Of a stretch of 60,069 nt of DNA, positions 26,935 to 35,719 are shown one piece after another (positions within the stretch are counted from its first letter, which is position 1; the number at the start of each line of letters is the position of its first letter). The stretch is from positions 1 to 60,069 of the forward strand of contig NZ_AXVL01000024.1 in NCBI RefSeq assembly GCF_000482505.1, read 5' to 3'. A program made the translations under genes and the position numbers. Source of the DNA: Leptotrichia trevisanii DSM 22070 (GTDB lineage: Bacteria; Fusobacteriota; Fusobacteriia; Fusobacteriales; Leptotrichiaceae). The notes below the pieces were generated by a model. It searched no databases and was not told where the DNA came from. It was given only the letters and a program-made list of their open reading frames with translations.

Positions 26935-29046
26935 ATGAAAAAGGGTAAGAAAAAAAGTAGTATTATTGACAGAGCAAAGTCAAATATGGAAGAAAATAGA
27001 AAAAAGCAGAAGTTACAAAAAATTTTTAAAAAGCTGTTTAAATATTTTAACACATTTAATGGACGGTTTGTATTGATATTTCTTTTTACAGTTATAGGAT
27101 TTGCAGCGTTAATTGGAAGGGTTTACTATTTACAGACAAAAGGTGGGCAGAAGATAAGAGAAGATTCAGAAAAAAAGTATTCCTACAAAACCTATAAAAA
27201 GGCTAAAAGAGGTAAAATCTCCACGAGCGACGGGCAAGTTCTGGCATATGACAATGAGGACTATTTTGTTATACTTGATCCGACTTTGATTGATGAGGAA
27301 AATATTGATACACTGCTGGAAATGTTAAAAAGATATATCGAGTCCTTGGATATTCAAAAATATAAACTTGAATATCTGGAAAAAAAGAAGGCTGGCAGAC
27401 AGTATTTAAAAATAGAAAATAAGATTTCCTACAGGACAAAAATCGAAATAGAATCAGAAATTGACAATGATAAAAATGAGGCAATAAAGCGTAAAAAGGA
27501 AAAATATAAAAGACGGTTTAAAGGGATAGTCTTTGAAACGGTTTTTACAAGAAATTATGTGCAAAATGATGCTTTTCAGGAAACACTTGGGTTTGTAAAT
27601 AATGAAAATAAAGGTGTTTACGGGATTGAAAAATATTATGATAAACAGCTTGCAGGAGAAATGGGAGTTGAGCCACGGCTTAGAATACCAAAGCCATTTT
27701 TGGAAATTGTAAAAGTGAAAAATAAAAATGAAGCAAAAACAGCTGTTGAAGGAAATAATCTTGTACTTACACTTGACAGTGTTATGCAGTATAATCTTGA
27801 TGAGGAACTTCAAAAGGCGTTTGTAGATAATAATGCGAGTGCAGCAATGGGAATTATGATAGAAGTGGAAACTGGAAAGATACTGGCAATGTCGTCGTAT
27901 CCAAAGGCGGAAGACAAGGCGACTATAAAAAATAGGACAATCACTGATTTTTTTGAGCCAGGATCAATATTTAAGCCTATAACAGTTGCAATAGGGCTGG
28001 ATTCAAAAACAATTAATGAAAATACAAAAATATATTCAGCAGGTTCAATAAAAGTATACGATACAATAGTAAGGGATCATGACAGTTCAACAATTGGGAC
28101 TTTAGGTTTGGCAGATATAGTTGCACATTCTGGAAATGTAGCGATGGTAAAAATACAGAATGATATTAATAAAAATACTTTTTACCGTTATTTAGTAGAT
28201 GTTGGATTAGGCGGAAAAACAGACATAGATACGTATTTTGAATCAATGCAGAAACTTCGTGAGTTTAAAACTTTGAAGGATGAAGTAAGAAGGGCTAATA
28301 TAGCTTTTGGACAGGGGATTGCAGTAACACAGATTCAAATGATAATGGCATTAAATACAGTCATTAACAATGGTAAGTTAATGAAACCTTATCTGGTAGA
28401 CAGGATAGAAGACACCAAAGGGAATATAGTGAAACAGAATAAGCCCGATATGATAAAAAAAGTATTTAGTGATGAAGCCTCAAGATTAAATAGAAAGTAT
28501 ATGGAAGCAAGTGTAAATCGTGGAACTGGTGGAGGGGCATATATACCAGGCTACCGTGTTGGTGGGAAAACAGGAACTGCTCAGAAAGCGGGAAAGGAAG
28601 GATATAAAAATAGCCATGTCAGTTCATTTTTTGCATTTTTTCCAGCAGATAAGCCTAAATACGCTATATTGATAACTATCAGTGAACCTAAAGGTGGAAA
28701 ATATTATGGAGCAGAAGTTGCCTTGCCATCAGTAAGAAGAGTATTGGAAAAATTAATTGAGTATAAGAGAATACAGCCAAATGGAAAGGTTAAAACTCCT
28801 GATAAGAACATTATTGGGTTTGTGCAGCAGGAAAAGAAAAAGGATTTAGGGAAGATAAAGCAGGATTTTGAGAAAAATATTATGCCTGATTTAACTGGAA
28901 TTAGTCTGAGAGAGTTTTTGTCAATTTATCCGCAAGGGAAGTTTGCTCAATATGAAATTACTGGAAGCGGGGCAGTTGTGTCGCAGTTTCCTGAAAAAGG
29001 GACTAAATTGGATAGACAGACGAAGATACAGATAATGCTGGAATAA
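26935..29046 (+). CDS. ftsI: Septal peptidoglycan transpeptidase (PBP2X/FtsI/SpoVD type) with PASTA
   Basis: 703 residues. A basic cytoplasmic lead is followed by one membrane segment (about 43-62, FVLIFLFTVIGFAALIGRVYY). The PBP dimerisation domain comes next, then the transpeptidase domain with S344-I-F-K347, S399-G-N401 and K545-T-G. A single C-terminal PASTA domain starts near residue 645 (MPDLTGISLREFLSIYPQG). It cross-links septal wall. A GAGA site precedes the ATG. It lies between gatB and priA, not in a dcw cluster. It could be the elongation enzyme, but the PASTA tail favours division. Confidence 0.9.
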   Translation: MKKGKKKSSIIDRAKSNMEENRKKQKLQKIFKKLFKYFNTFNGRFVLIFLFTVIGFAALIGRVYYLQTKGGQKIREDSEKKYSYKTYKKAKRGKISTSDGQVLAYDNEDYFVILDPTLIDEENIDTLLEMLKRYIESLDIQKYKLEYLEKKKAGRQYLKIENKISYRTKIEIESEIDNDKNEAIKRKKEKYKRRFKGIVFETVFTRNYVQNDAFQETLGFVNNENKGVYGIEKYYDKQLAGEMGVEPRLRIPKPFLEIVKVKNKNEAKTAVEGNNLVLTLDSVMQYNLDEELQKAFVDNNASAAMGIMIEVETGKILAMSSYPKAEDKATIKNRTITDFFEPGSIFKPITVAIGLDSKTINENTKIYSAGSIKVYDTIVRDHDSSTIGTLGLADIVAHSGNVAMVKIQNDINKNTFYRYLVDVGLGGKTDIDTYFESMQKLREFKTLKDEVRRANIAFGQGIAVTQIQMIMALNTVINNGKLMKPYLVDRIEDTKGNIVKQNKPDMIKKVFSDEASRLNRKYMEASVNRGTGGGAYIPGYRVGGKTGTAQKAGKEGYKNSHVSSFFAFFPADKPKYAILITISEPKGGKYYGAEVALPSVRRVLEKLIEYKRIQPNGKVKTPDKNIIGFVQQEKKKDLGKIKQDFEKNIMPDLTGISLREFLSIYPQGKFAQYEITGSGAVVSQFPEKGTKLDRQTKIQIMLE

Positions 29047-29094
29047 GAATATTTTTTAATAAATTAATTGAGGGAGGAATTTTAAGGGGTAAAA

Positions 29095-31323
29095 ATGTAT
29101 TATTATGAAATTTATGTGGAGAATAATCAGGGGATATACACGTATAAATCGGAAGAGAAGTATGAAATTGGGCAATGGTGCATTGTTAATTTTATAAATA
29201 AGGATAAAATGGGGCTTATTGTAGCGACAGTCAATGAAAATCAGATTCAGTTTGATATTTCAAAAGTGAAAAAAATTAAGGATGTTGCCCCAGTTTTGTC
29301 TATTCCAAATGATATTATGCAGCTTATAAGGTGGATAAAAAATTATTACATAAGTGATTATTACAACGTAATAAAAGCAGTTTATCCAGGAGCATTGAAG
29401 TTAAATTATTCCAAAAAAGCCATTTTCCAAAGGGAATTTTCAGAAAATAATGAAACTTTGGAAATGGGCAAAATTGAGGAAATAAAAAAATTTAATGAAT
29501 ATATGAAAAAACGTCATGAAGTTACCGTTGCAACTTTGAAAAAGAATTTTTCCAGCGAAATTGTGGAAAAAGCTGTAAATGAAAAGGTTATTTCCATTGA
29601 AAAGAGAGTGATTTTAAATTCTAAAATTTCAAAAAAGGAAAAGGAAAAAAGTGAAATTGTAGAAAAGGAAATTGTTTTGAATGCTGAACAGCAGAAGGCT
29701 GTGGATACGATAAAAAATAGTGAAAAACAGATTTTTCTGTTAAAAGGGATAACTGGCTCAGGGAAGACGGAAATTTATATTAATTTGATAAAGGAAGCCT
29801 TGAAACAAGGGTTTGGGAGTATCTTTCTAGTGCCTGAAATTTCGCTTACAGTTCAGATGATACAAAGGCTTGAGGAGGAATTTCACAATGAAGTGGCTAT
29901 TCTTCATAGTAAACTTATGGACAAGGAAAAGAGGGAAGAGTGGACTTTCATACGAAATGGCGAAAAAAAAATTGTGATTGGAGCAAGATCGGCGGTTTTT
30001 GCACCTGTTCAGAACTTGAAATATATTATTGTGGATGAGGAGCATGAAAATACGTATAAGCAGGAGAATAACCCACGTTATCACGTAAAAAATGTGGCGA
30101 TAAAAAGGGCATTTTTGCAAAACGATAATTTGGAAGAAGCTGAAATTGTAAAAAGTGAAAAGATAAAAGTGATTCTAGGCTCGGCAACACCGTCTTTTGA
30201 AACGTATTATCAGGCACAGCAGGGAGATATTGAATTAATTGAGCTTACGAAACGGTACAAAAATGCGAAGTTGCCAAAATTTGAAATTGTGGATTTGAAT
30301 GAAACAACAGAAAATTTTTCGGAAGAACTGCTGGATAAGATTTCGCAGACATTGCAAAAAAATGAGCAGGTTATCTTGATTTTGAATAGAAAGGCATTTT
30401 CAAACTTGCTGAAATGCAAGGATTGTGGAAATATTCCAACTTGTCCTAATTGTAGCATTTCCTTAAACTACTACAAATATGACAATCGCCTCAAATGCCA
30501 TTACTGCGGCTATGAAAAACGTTTTGACAACACGTGTGATGAATGTGGCGGACATAAAATGAGACAAATTGGGGCTGGAACTGAAAAAATTGAGGAAGAA
30601 CTGGCGGCGGCGTTTCCATCGGCAAGAATAGTGAGAGTGGACTCTGAAAGCATAAAGACAAAGCAAAATTATGAAAAAGCCTACAATGATTTTAAAAATC
30701 ACAAATATGACATAATGCTCGGAACACAGATTATCGCAAAGGGACTGCATTTTTCAAACGTAACATTAGTTGGAATAATTAATGCTGATATAATCTTAAA
30801 TTTTCCAGACTTTCGGGCCTCAGAAAAGACTTTTCAGTTGCTGACACAGGCTTCAGGGCGTGCAGGACGTGGAGAAAAGGATGGCGAAGTGATTATTCAG
30901 ACTTTTAATGGCGAAAATGATGTAATAAAAAAAACAATTGAAAGTGATTATGAAGGATACTACAAAAATGAGATGATTATGCGAAAAATGTTGAATTATC
31001 CGCCTTTTGGACGAATTGTAATTTTGGTAATTTCGGCAACGGAGGAAAATCTGGTAACAGAAAAAGCTAAAATTTTACGTGAAGAAATTATAAGAAATGT
31101 AAATGCAGCTATGAATTTAACTCAAAATGATTTTATTTCAGATGCTTTCAAATCTCCGATTTACAAAATAAACGGAAGATACCGATACCAGATATTTTTT
31201 AAATTTGAAAGAGAAAATATCTTGAAAATCAAAAAAATTATAAAAAAATGTGTGGGCAAATTTCGGGAAAGAGAAAAAAAAGTTAGGGTTACGATTGATG
31301 TAGATCCTGTAAATATGATGTGA
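29095..31323 (+). CDS. priA: Primosomal helicase PriA
   Basis: 742 residues. An N-terminal DNA 3'-end binding domain (MYYYEIYVENNQGIYTY) is followed by a DEAH-type helicase with Walker A GITGSGKTEIY near residue 220, VDEEHENTYKQE, and the zinc module CKDCGNIPTCPNC, CHYCG and CDECGG (about 443-485). The helicase C-domain has TQIIAKGLHF and SGRAGRGEKDGEV. It reloads the replisome at stalled forks. AAGGGG precedes the ATG. Confidence 0.96.
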   Translation: MYYYEIYVENNQGIYTYKSEEKYEIGQWCIVNFINKDKMGLIVATVNENQIQFDISKVKKIKDVAPVLSIPNDIMQLIRWIKNYYISDYYNVIKAVYPGALKLNYSKKAIFQREFSENNETLEMGKIEEIKKFNEYMKKRHEVTVATLKKNFSSEIVEKAVNEKVISIEKRVILNSKISKKEKEKSEIVEKEIVLNAEQQKAVDTIKNSEKQIFLLKGITGSGKTEIYINLIKEALKQGFGSIFLVPEISLTVQMIQRLEEEFHNEVAILHSKLMDKEKREEWTFIRNGEKKIVIGARSAVFAPVQNLKYIIVDEEHENTYKQENNPRYHVKNVAIKRAFLQNDNLEEAEIVKSEKIKVILGSATPSFETYYQAQQGDIELIELTKRYKNAKLPKFEIVDLNETTENFSEELLDKISQTLQKNEQVILILNRKAFSNLLKCKDCGNIPTCPNCSISLNYYKYDNRLKCHYCGYEKRFDNTCDECGGHKMRQIGAGTEKIEEELAAAFPSARIVRVDSESIKTKQNYEKAYNDFKNHKYDIMLGTQIIAKGLHFSNVTLVGIINADIILNFPDFRASEKTFQLLTQASGRAGRGEKDGEVIIQTFNGENDVIKKTIESDYEGYYKNEMIMRKMLNYPPFGRIVILVISATEENLVTEKAKILREEIIRNVNAAMNLTQNDFISDAFKSPIYKINGRYRYQIFFKFERENILKIKKIIKKCVGKFREREKKVRVTIDVDPVNMM

Positions 31324-31410
31324 TTTTTTGTTTTTAAAAAGGTTTAGTATACTTGGAGGTGGAATTTTTGGGATTCTGCTTCTTTTTTATGTAATAATTT
31401 TACAAACACC

Positions 31411-31439
31411 TTGAAAAATAATGATTTGACTGTTATAAT
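31411..31439 (+). promoter_or_regulatory. Promoter of uppS-cdsA
   Basis: TTGAAA (31411-31416), 17 bases, TATAAT (31434-31439), 36 bases before the uppS start. Confidence 0.7.
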
Positions 31440-31475
31440 TAAAGCAATAATATTTTTATTCTTGAAAGGGATAAT

Positions 31476-32294
31476 ATGGATAGAGATGAATTGGTGATTC
31501 CTAAGCACATTGCTATTATTATGGATGGAAATGGACGTTGGGCTAAGGAGCGTGGAAAGATTCGGCTGGAAGGGCATAGGGCTGGGGCTAACAGTCTTGA
31601 AAAGATATTGAAATATACTGGGAGTATTGGCGTGAAATACTTGACTGTGTATGCGTTTTCGACTGAAAATTGGAAGAGGCCTAAAAAGGAAGTAAATGGA
31701 CTGATGGACTTGTTTGCAAAGTATTTGGATAAAGAGAAGAAAAATTTGAAAAAACAAGGCGTTAGATTGCTTGTTACAGGGGCAAAGGAAAATATTTCAC
31801 AAAAATTATTAAAGAAAATTGAAGAAACTGAAAATTATCTGGCAGATTGTGATAAGATTATTTTTAATATAGCATTTAATTATGGCGGGCGCCGAGAAAT
31901 TGTTGATGCCGTGAACAAGGTTTTGCAGACTAAGTTTATGGACAAATCAGGCAGAACAGCAGAAGGGCAGTTTGATAATGAAAATAACGGGCTGAATGTT
32001 ACGGAAAAAGTGGTAAATGGGTTTGTAGATAAGAAGGAAAGTTTGGAAAATATGAAAATTACGGAAGAAGAGTTTTCCAAATTCATGTACCGTCCAGAAG
32101 TTCCAGATCCAGAGCTTGTGATTAGAACAAGTGGCGAGTTTAGGATAAGTAATTTTCTGCTTTGGGAAATTGCCTATTCGGAGTTTTACATAACAGATGT
32201 TTACTGGCCTGACTTTGATGAAAAAGAATTAGATAAAGCGATTTTATCCTTTAATAAAAGGGATAGAAGATACGGAGGACTGAATGTTAAGTAG
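31476..32294 (+). CDS. uppS: Isoprenyl (undecaprenyl) diphosphate synthase
   Basis: 272 residues against about 240-250 usual. The catalytic Asp is D17 in AIIMDGNGRWA, FSTENWKRP binds substrate, and PDPELVIRTSGEFRISNFLLWEIAYSEFY is the family end. It builds the lipid carrier for peptidoglycan and other envelope sugars. Between NYGGRREIVDAVNKVLQ and the PDP motif there is an extra segment of roughly 35-40 residues, charged and poorly conserved-looking, which explains the added length. Its stop overlaps the cdsA start by 11 bases. Confidence 0.94.
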   Translation: MDRDELVIPKHIAIIMDGNGRWAKERGKIRLEGHRAGANSLEKILKYTGSIGVKYLTVYAFSTENWKRPKKEVNGLMDLFAKYLDKEKKNLKKQGVRLLVTGAKENISQKLLKKIEETENYLADCDKIIFNIAFNYGGRREIVDAVNKVLQTKFMDKSGRTAEGQFDNENNGLNVTEKVVNGFVDKKESLENMKITEEEFSKFMYRPEVPDPELVIRTSGEFRISNFLLWEIAYSEFYITDVYWPDFDEKELDKAILSFNKRDRRYGGLNVK

Positions 32295-33210
32295 ATTATT
32301 TATTATTTTGTTATTTGTACCTTTCCTTTTATGGATATTTTTAAAGGGGAATGTGATGTTTCTAGTATTTACGCTTGTAATAACTGGAATGTCACTGTTT
32401 GAATTTTATAAAATGTTAAAGGATAGAGGCTTTGAGGTGGCGAGCAGAATTGGAATGGGGCTTGGGCTGTTTTTGCCAGTTGCAATATATTTTCAGGAAA
32501 ATTCAAAAAATATTTTTTCATATTTCAAATTTGCCCTTTTCAAGCAGATTAACTTTGATATGGGCGGATTTATCGTATTTGCAATAATTCTTCTGTCTCT
32601 AAGGCAGGTTTTAAAGGTGAAAATTCAAAATGCAATGGCAGAAATTTCCTATACGTTGTTTGGAATTATTTATGTGTCATATTTATTTTCACACATTTTA
32701 TTGATAAAATATGAATTTTTAAATGGGAATATTCTAGTTGTAATGACATTTATGCTAATCTGGGCATGCGATATTTCTGCCTACCTTGTTGGAATGGCCA
32801 TCGGCGGAAAAATATTCAAACACAGGCTCGCACCGAAAATCAGCCCGAAAAAATCAATTGAAGGTGCAATAGCAGGGATTTTGGGAGTATTTTTAGTAAT
32901 TTTATCATTTGACAAAATATATTTATTTATAGCAAATTTTGTATGCGGAATCTCATTTCTCTCAAAAAGCTGTTCTGTAAATTACGATTACGTTGCCATT
33001 GGCGGCTTAAAAGCCTTTATTCTTGCACTTGCAATAGGAATCTTTGCCGAACTGGGAGATCTGGTGGAATCAAAAATAAAAAGAGAACTGGGAGTAAAGG
33101 ATTCTGGGAATTTGCTTTTGGGACACGGTGGATTTTTGGATAGATTTGACAGTGCATTATTTGTATTACCAATTGTGTATTATTTTATGAAATACGTAGC
33201 ATATTTATAA
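32284..33210 (+). CDS. cdsA: Phosphatidate cytidylyltransferase
   Basis: 308 residues, with about eight hydrophobic segments. The CDP-diglyceride synthase signature is at the end: FAELGDLVESKIKRELGVKDSGNLLLGHGGFLDRFDS. It makes CDP-diacylglycerol for phospholipid synthesis in the inner membrane. The start overlaps uppS, and the pair uppS-cdsA is conserved widely. Confidence 0.94.
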   Translation: MLSRLFIILLFVPFLLWIFLKGNVMFLVFTLVITGMSLFEFYKMLKDRGFEVASRIGMGLGLFLPVAIYFQENSKNIFSYFKFALFKQINFDMGGFIVFAIILLSLRQVLKVKIQNAMAEISYTLFGIIYVSYLFSHILLIKYEFLNGNILVVMTFMLIWACDISAYLVGMAIGGKIFKHRLAPKISPKKSIEGAIAGILGVFLVILSFDKIYLFIANFVCGISFLSKSCSVNYDYVAIGGLKAFILALAIGIFAELGDLVESKIKRELGVKDSGNLLLGHGGFLDRFDSALFVLPIVYYFMKYVAYL

Positions 33211-33265
33211 AATCAAGTTATTGAATAGATAAAAAAATAAAACAGAAGAAGGAGAAAAAATAAAA

Positions 33266-34504
33266 ATGAGCATAGATAGAAATAATGAAACAGAAGTAAA
33301 AAATGAAGTGGAAAGACAATTTAATATTTTGAGCCGTGGGTGTGATGAAATAATTAATGAGAATGAATTTAAGAAAAAGTTGGAAAAATCAATTTCAACT
33401 AATACTCCGCTACGGGTTAAATTGGGGATAGATCCGACAGGTTCGGAGCTGCATTTGGGACATGCTGTACCTTTGAGAAAATTGAAGCAGTTTCAAGATT
33501 TGGGGCATGAAGTGCTGTTTTTGATTGGAACTTTTACAGGGAGAATTGGGGATCCGACAGGAAAATCTGAAACTAGGAAGATGTTGTCGGAGGAGCAAGT
33601 AAGTGAGAATATCAAAACATACTTGGAACAAGTAAAATTGATATTGGACTTGGATAAAATAAAAGTTGTCTATAATGCTGACTGGCTGGAAAAATTATCG
33701 CTTTCGGATGCTTTAAATTTACTATCGCAGTTTACTGTGTCGCAAATGATTTCTAGAGAGGATTTTTCAAAAAGACTGGCTGAAAACAAACCAGTTTCGT
33801 TAATCGAGTTTATGTATCCAATTTTACAAGGATATGATTCGGTTGAACTGAAGGCTGATGTGGAATTGGGAGCAACAGAACAAAAATTTAATTTGCTAAG
33901 AGGAAGAGATTTACAGAAAAATTTTGGACAGGAGCAGCAAGTCTGTATGATAATGCCAATTCTAGTAGGGCTTGACGGAGTGGAAAAGATGTCTAAATCA
34001 CTTGGAAACTACATTGGTGTAAAAGACACTCCTAATGATATGTTTGGTAAAGTTATGTCAATTTCAGATGAACTAATGGAAAATTATTATACAATGATAA
34101 CAGATGTTCCTTTTGAGAAAATTGAAGAAATCAAAGCTCAAATCGCAGATGGAAGTTTACATCCAATGGAAGCAAAAAAGCAATTAGGAGCAGAAGTTGT
34201 AAAAATTTATTACGGTGAAGAAGCAGCTAAGGAAGCAAGAGGCTGGTTTGAAAATGTATTTAGTAAAAGAAATCTTGACGTAGATTTGCCAGAAGTGGAA
34301 GTTCCTTATGGAGAAATTAATGTAATTGACTTGCTTGTAAAAGAAGCAAAATTGCTTGGAGGAACAAGTGAAGCAAGAAGGCTAATTTCACAAGGTGGAT
34401 TCAAAATAAATGACGAGGCGATAAAAGATATTAAGGCAAATGTAAATGTCGAAAGAGGAATGATTATTAGGGCTGGGAAAAAGAAAATTGTGAAAGTGAA
34501 ATAG
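33266..34504 (+). CDS. tyrS: Tyrosyl-tRNA synthetase
   Basis: 412 residues. It is a class I synthetase: H63-L-G-H66 is the HIGH motif and K241-M-S-K-S the KMSKS loop. LGIDPTGSELHLGH and RIGDPTGKSETR are typical of the TyrZ-like branch. A C-terminal S4 domain (LLGGTSEARRLISQGGFKINDEAI, about 363-390) binds tRNA. GAAGGAG lies before the ATG. No T-box leader is visible in the 55-base upstream gap. Confidence 0.96.
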   Translation: MSIDRNNETEVKNEVERQFNILSRGCDEIINENEFKKKLEKSISTNTPLRVKLGIDPTGSELHLGHAVPLRKLKQFQDLGHEVLFLIGTFTGRIGDPTGKSETRKMLSEEQVSENIKTYLEQVKLILDLDKIKVVYNADWLEKLSLSDALNLLSQFTVSQMISREDFSKRLAENKPVSLIEFMYPILQGYDSVELKADVELGATEQKFNLLRGRDLQKNFGQEQQVCMIMPILVGLDGVEKMSKSLGNYIGVKDTPNDMFGKVMSISDELMENYYTMITDVPFEKIEEIKAQIADGSLHPMEAKKQLGAEVVKIYYGEEAAKEARGWFENVFSKRNLDVDLPEVEVPYGEINVIDLLVKEAKLLGGTSEARRLISQGGFKINDEAIKDIKANVNVERGMIIRAGKKKIVKVK

Positions 34505-34517
34505 TAAATTTTAAAAT

Positions 34518-34566
34518 AAAAAATCTCTATTTAGGAATTATTTTTCTTATGTAGAGTTTTTTTTTA
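34518..34566 (+). terminator. Terminator after tyrS
   Basis: AAAAATCTCTAT pairs with GTAGAGTTTTT across an AT loop, followed by T-run. Confidence 0.7.
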
Positions 34567-34572
34567 ATAAAT

Positions 34573-34690
34573 ATTAATACTAAATCCCGTTTAGAAATAG
34601 GAATAAATTTTTATAATAAGGTTGTTTAATAGCAAATTCGTAATTATTCAATTAAATTATTTTTTAGATATTTTGATTAATAAATATTTT
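34573..34690 (+). repeat. TATACTAAA-type repeat, copy 2
   Basis: It starts TAATACTAAATCCCGTTTAG and continues with an AATAAATTTTTATAATAAGG-like stretch, matching copy 3 read in reverse over about 80 bases (including GTTGTTTAATAGC and TAATTATTCAA). Only one end is preserved. It is followed by TTAATAAATATTTTTTCAT, also found before the hairpin elements at 1.75 and 44.28 kb. Confidence 0.55.
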
Positions 34691-34819
34691 TTCATATTAC
34701 TATGTTTTTTCTTTTTTATTTTCGTAGGATTGCTCATTGCCGCAAAACCTTATCTTGCAGTAAAGGTTTATCCTGATAATCAAAATATTTGGCAAGATTG
34801 CTACGCAATAACCTATGGC

Positions 34820-34918
34820 TAGTCTACGACATTTTACTGCACTGACAAAAAACTCGCTATGCTCAAACAGTTTTGCCAGCACAGAAAAATGCTCCGACGG
34901 ATTATTTATGCTAGACTA
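34820..34918 (-). repeat. Nested hairpin with TGTTTGAGC/AGCGAG loop words (HP3)
   Basis: The outer stem is TAGTCTA (34820-34826) with TAGACTA (34912-34918), perfect over 7 bases. The inner stem is CTGACAAAAAACT (34842-34854) with AGTTTTGCCAG (34869-34879). On the minus strand the inner loop region reads TGTTTGAGC, two bases, AGCGAG. The same two words flank the loops of the two hairpins at 44.35-44.66 kb, whose stems are unrelated. Confidence 0.5.
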
Positions 34919-35087
34919 TGTTTGAAAAATGAAAAAAATATATGTAAACTCATTTAAAATTGAACTACTAAAATTATACAAATTTTGTATTTTTAAAAAT
35001 TTGTAGTATAATCTAACAATAGCAAAACATAAATTTTTTGTTATTAATAGTTAATTCTTTTATTTTTATATTTTTTCTTTTTTTACA

Positions 35088-35209
35088 AAGCAAAGGGGAA
35101 TAGTCGCCATGCCCTTTTATTTCGCAATATTAGTTGTTTCAATTTCTTCAAATTATAACATCTGAAGATTTTGGCGAAAGTGCTATGCACTAATCCCCGC
35201 TTGTCTAAG
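35088..35209. repeat. Paired inverted hairpin element, copy B
   Basis: The first hairpin is AAAGGG (35092-35097) with CCCTTT (35112-35117), loop containing AGTCGCCAT. The second, at 35173-35196, is nearly identical to copy A and carries GGCGA on the plus strand. It is followed by GCTTGTCTAAG (35199-35209), which recurs at 44341-44351. The first 23 bases match copy C at 22 positions. Confidence 0.6.
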
Positions 35210-35329
35210 CATTTTTATTTGATTATAACAAATAATTTTATTAAAAAAAAAGATAGCTATATAAATAAAAAAATAATTATTCATAAAATTAGTTTTTAAA
35301 TAAATAGAAAATGAGGGAAGATGAGAAAT

Positions 35330-35698
35330 ATGGAAATATACGGTATTGGGACAGATATTATTGAAATATCCCGAATTGAAAAAGCGATTAATCAGACAAG
35401 CCTTTTTAAAAGGAAAGTTTATACGGAAAAAGAAATTGAGCATATTGAAAAAAAGAAACATCCATATGCTAGTTATGCAGGGAGATTTGCTGCAAAAGAA
35501 GCAGTTTCCAAGGCGTTTGGGACTGGGGTATATGGGTTTTCGCTAAGTGATATTGAGATTTTGAATGATGAGATGGGGAAACCTTATGTAACGCTTTATA
35601 ATGCGATAAAGGAGAAGGCACAGGGGCTTACAATACAGATTAGTATTTCACATAGCAGAGAATATGCGGTTAGTACGGTAATTATTTATAAAAAATAA
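35330..35698 (+). CDS. acpS: Holo-[acyl-carrier-protein] synthase
   Basis: 122 residues from the ATG at 35330, with GGGAAG about 9 bases upstream. An in-frame ATG at 35321 is too close to that site. EIYGIGTDIIEISRIEKAI and YAGRFAAKEAVSKAFGTG are the catalytic Mg-binding motifs, and the C-terminal ISISHSREYAVSTVI is typical. It attaches 4'-phosphopantetheine to acyl carrier protein. The redox membrane gene follows 21 bases later. Confidence 0.94.
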   Translation: MEIYGIGTDIIEISRIEKAINQTSLFKRKVYTEKEIEHIEKKKHPYASYAGRFAAKEAVSKAFGTGVYGFSLSDIEILNDEMGKPYVTLYNAIKEKAQGLTIQISISHSREYAVSTVIIYKK

Positions 35699-35719
35699 AA
35701 AAGAAAGGTGTGAAAAAAG

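Larger units (their letters stand above)
34505..35329. other. Long repeat-filled gap between tyrS and acpS
   Basis: About 825 bases. In order: the tyrS terminator, a TATACTAAA-type repeat end (34573-34690), an island with visibly higher G+C containing nested hairpins (34820-34918), an AT hairpin near 34970-35010, and a paired TCGCC-loop hairpin element (35088-35209). Short open frames here overlap the repeats and are not convincing genes. Confidence 0.7.

Noticed and set aside
33211-33265. T-box or riboswitch before tyrS
   Set aside because: The gap is only 55 bases and contains no T-box or specifier structure; no other known riboswitch was recognised in the window.
34622-34822. Open frame of 66 codons with a hydrophobic start
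   Set aside because: It begins inside the TATACTAAA-type repeat, lacks a ribosome site and runs into the hairpin island; it looks like a by-product of AT-rich repeat sequence.
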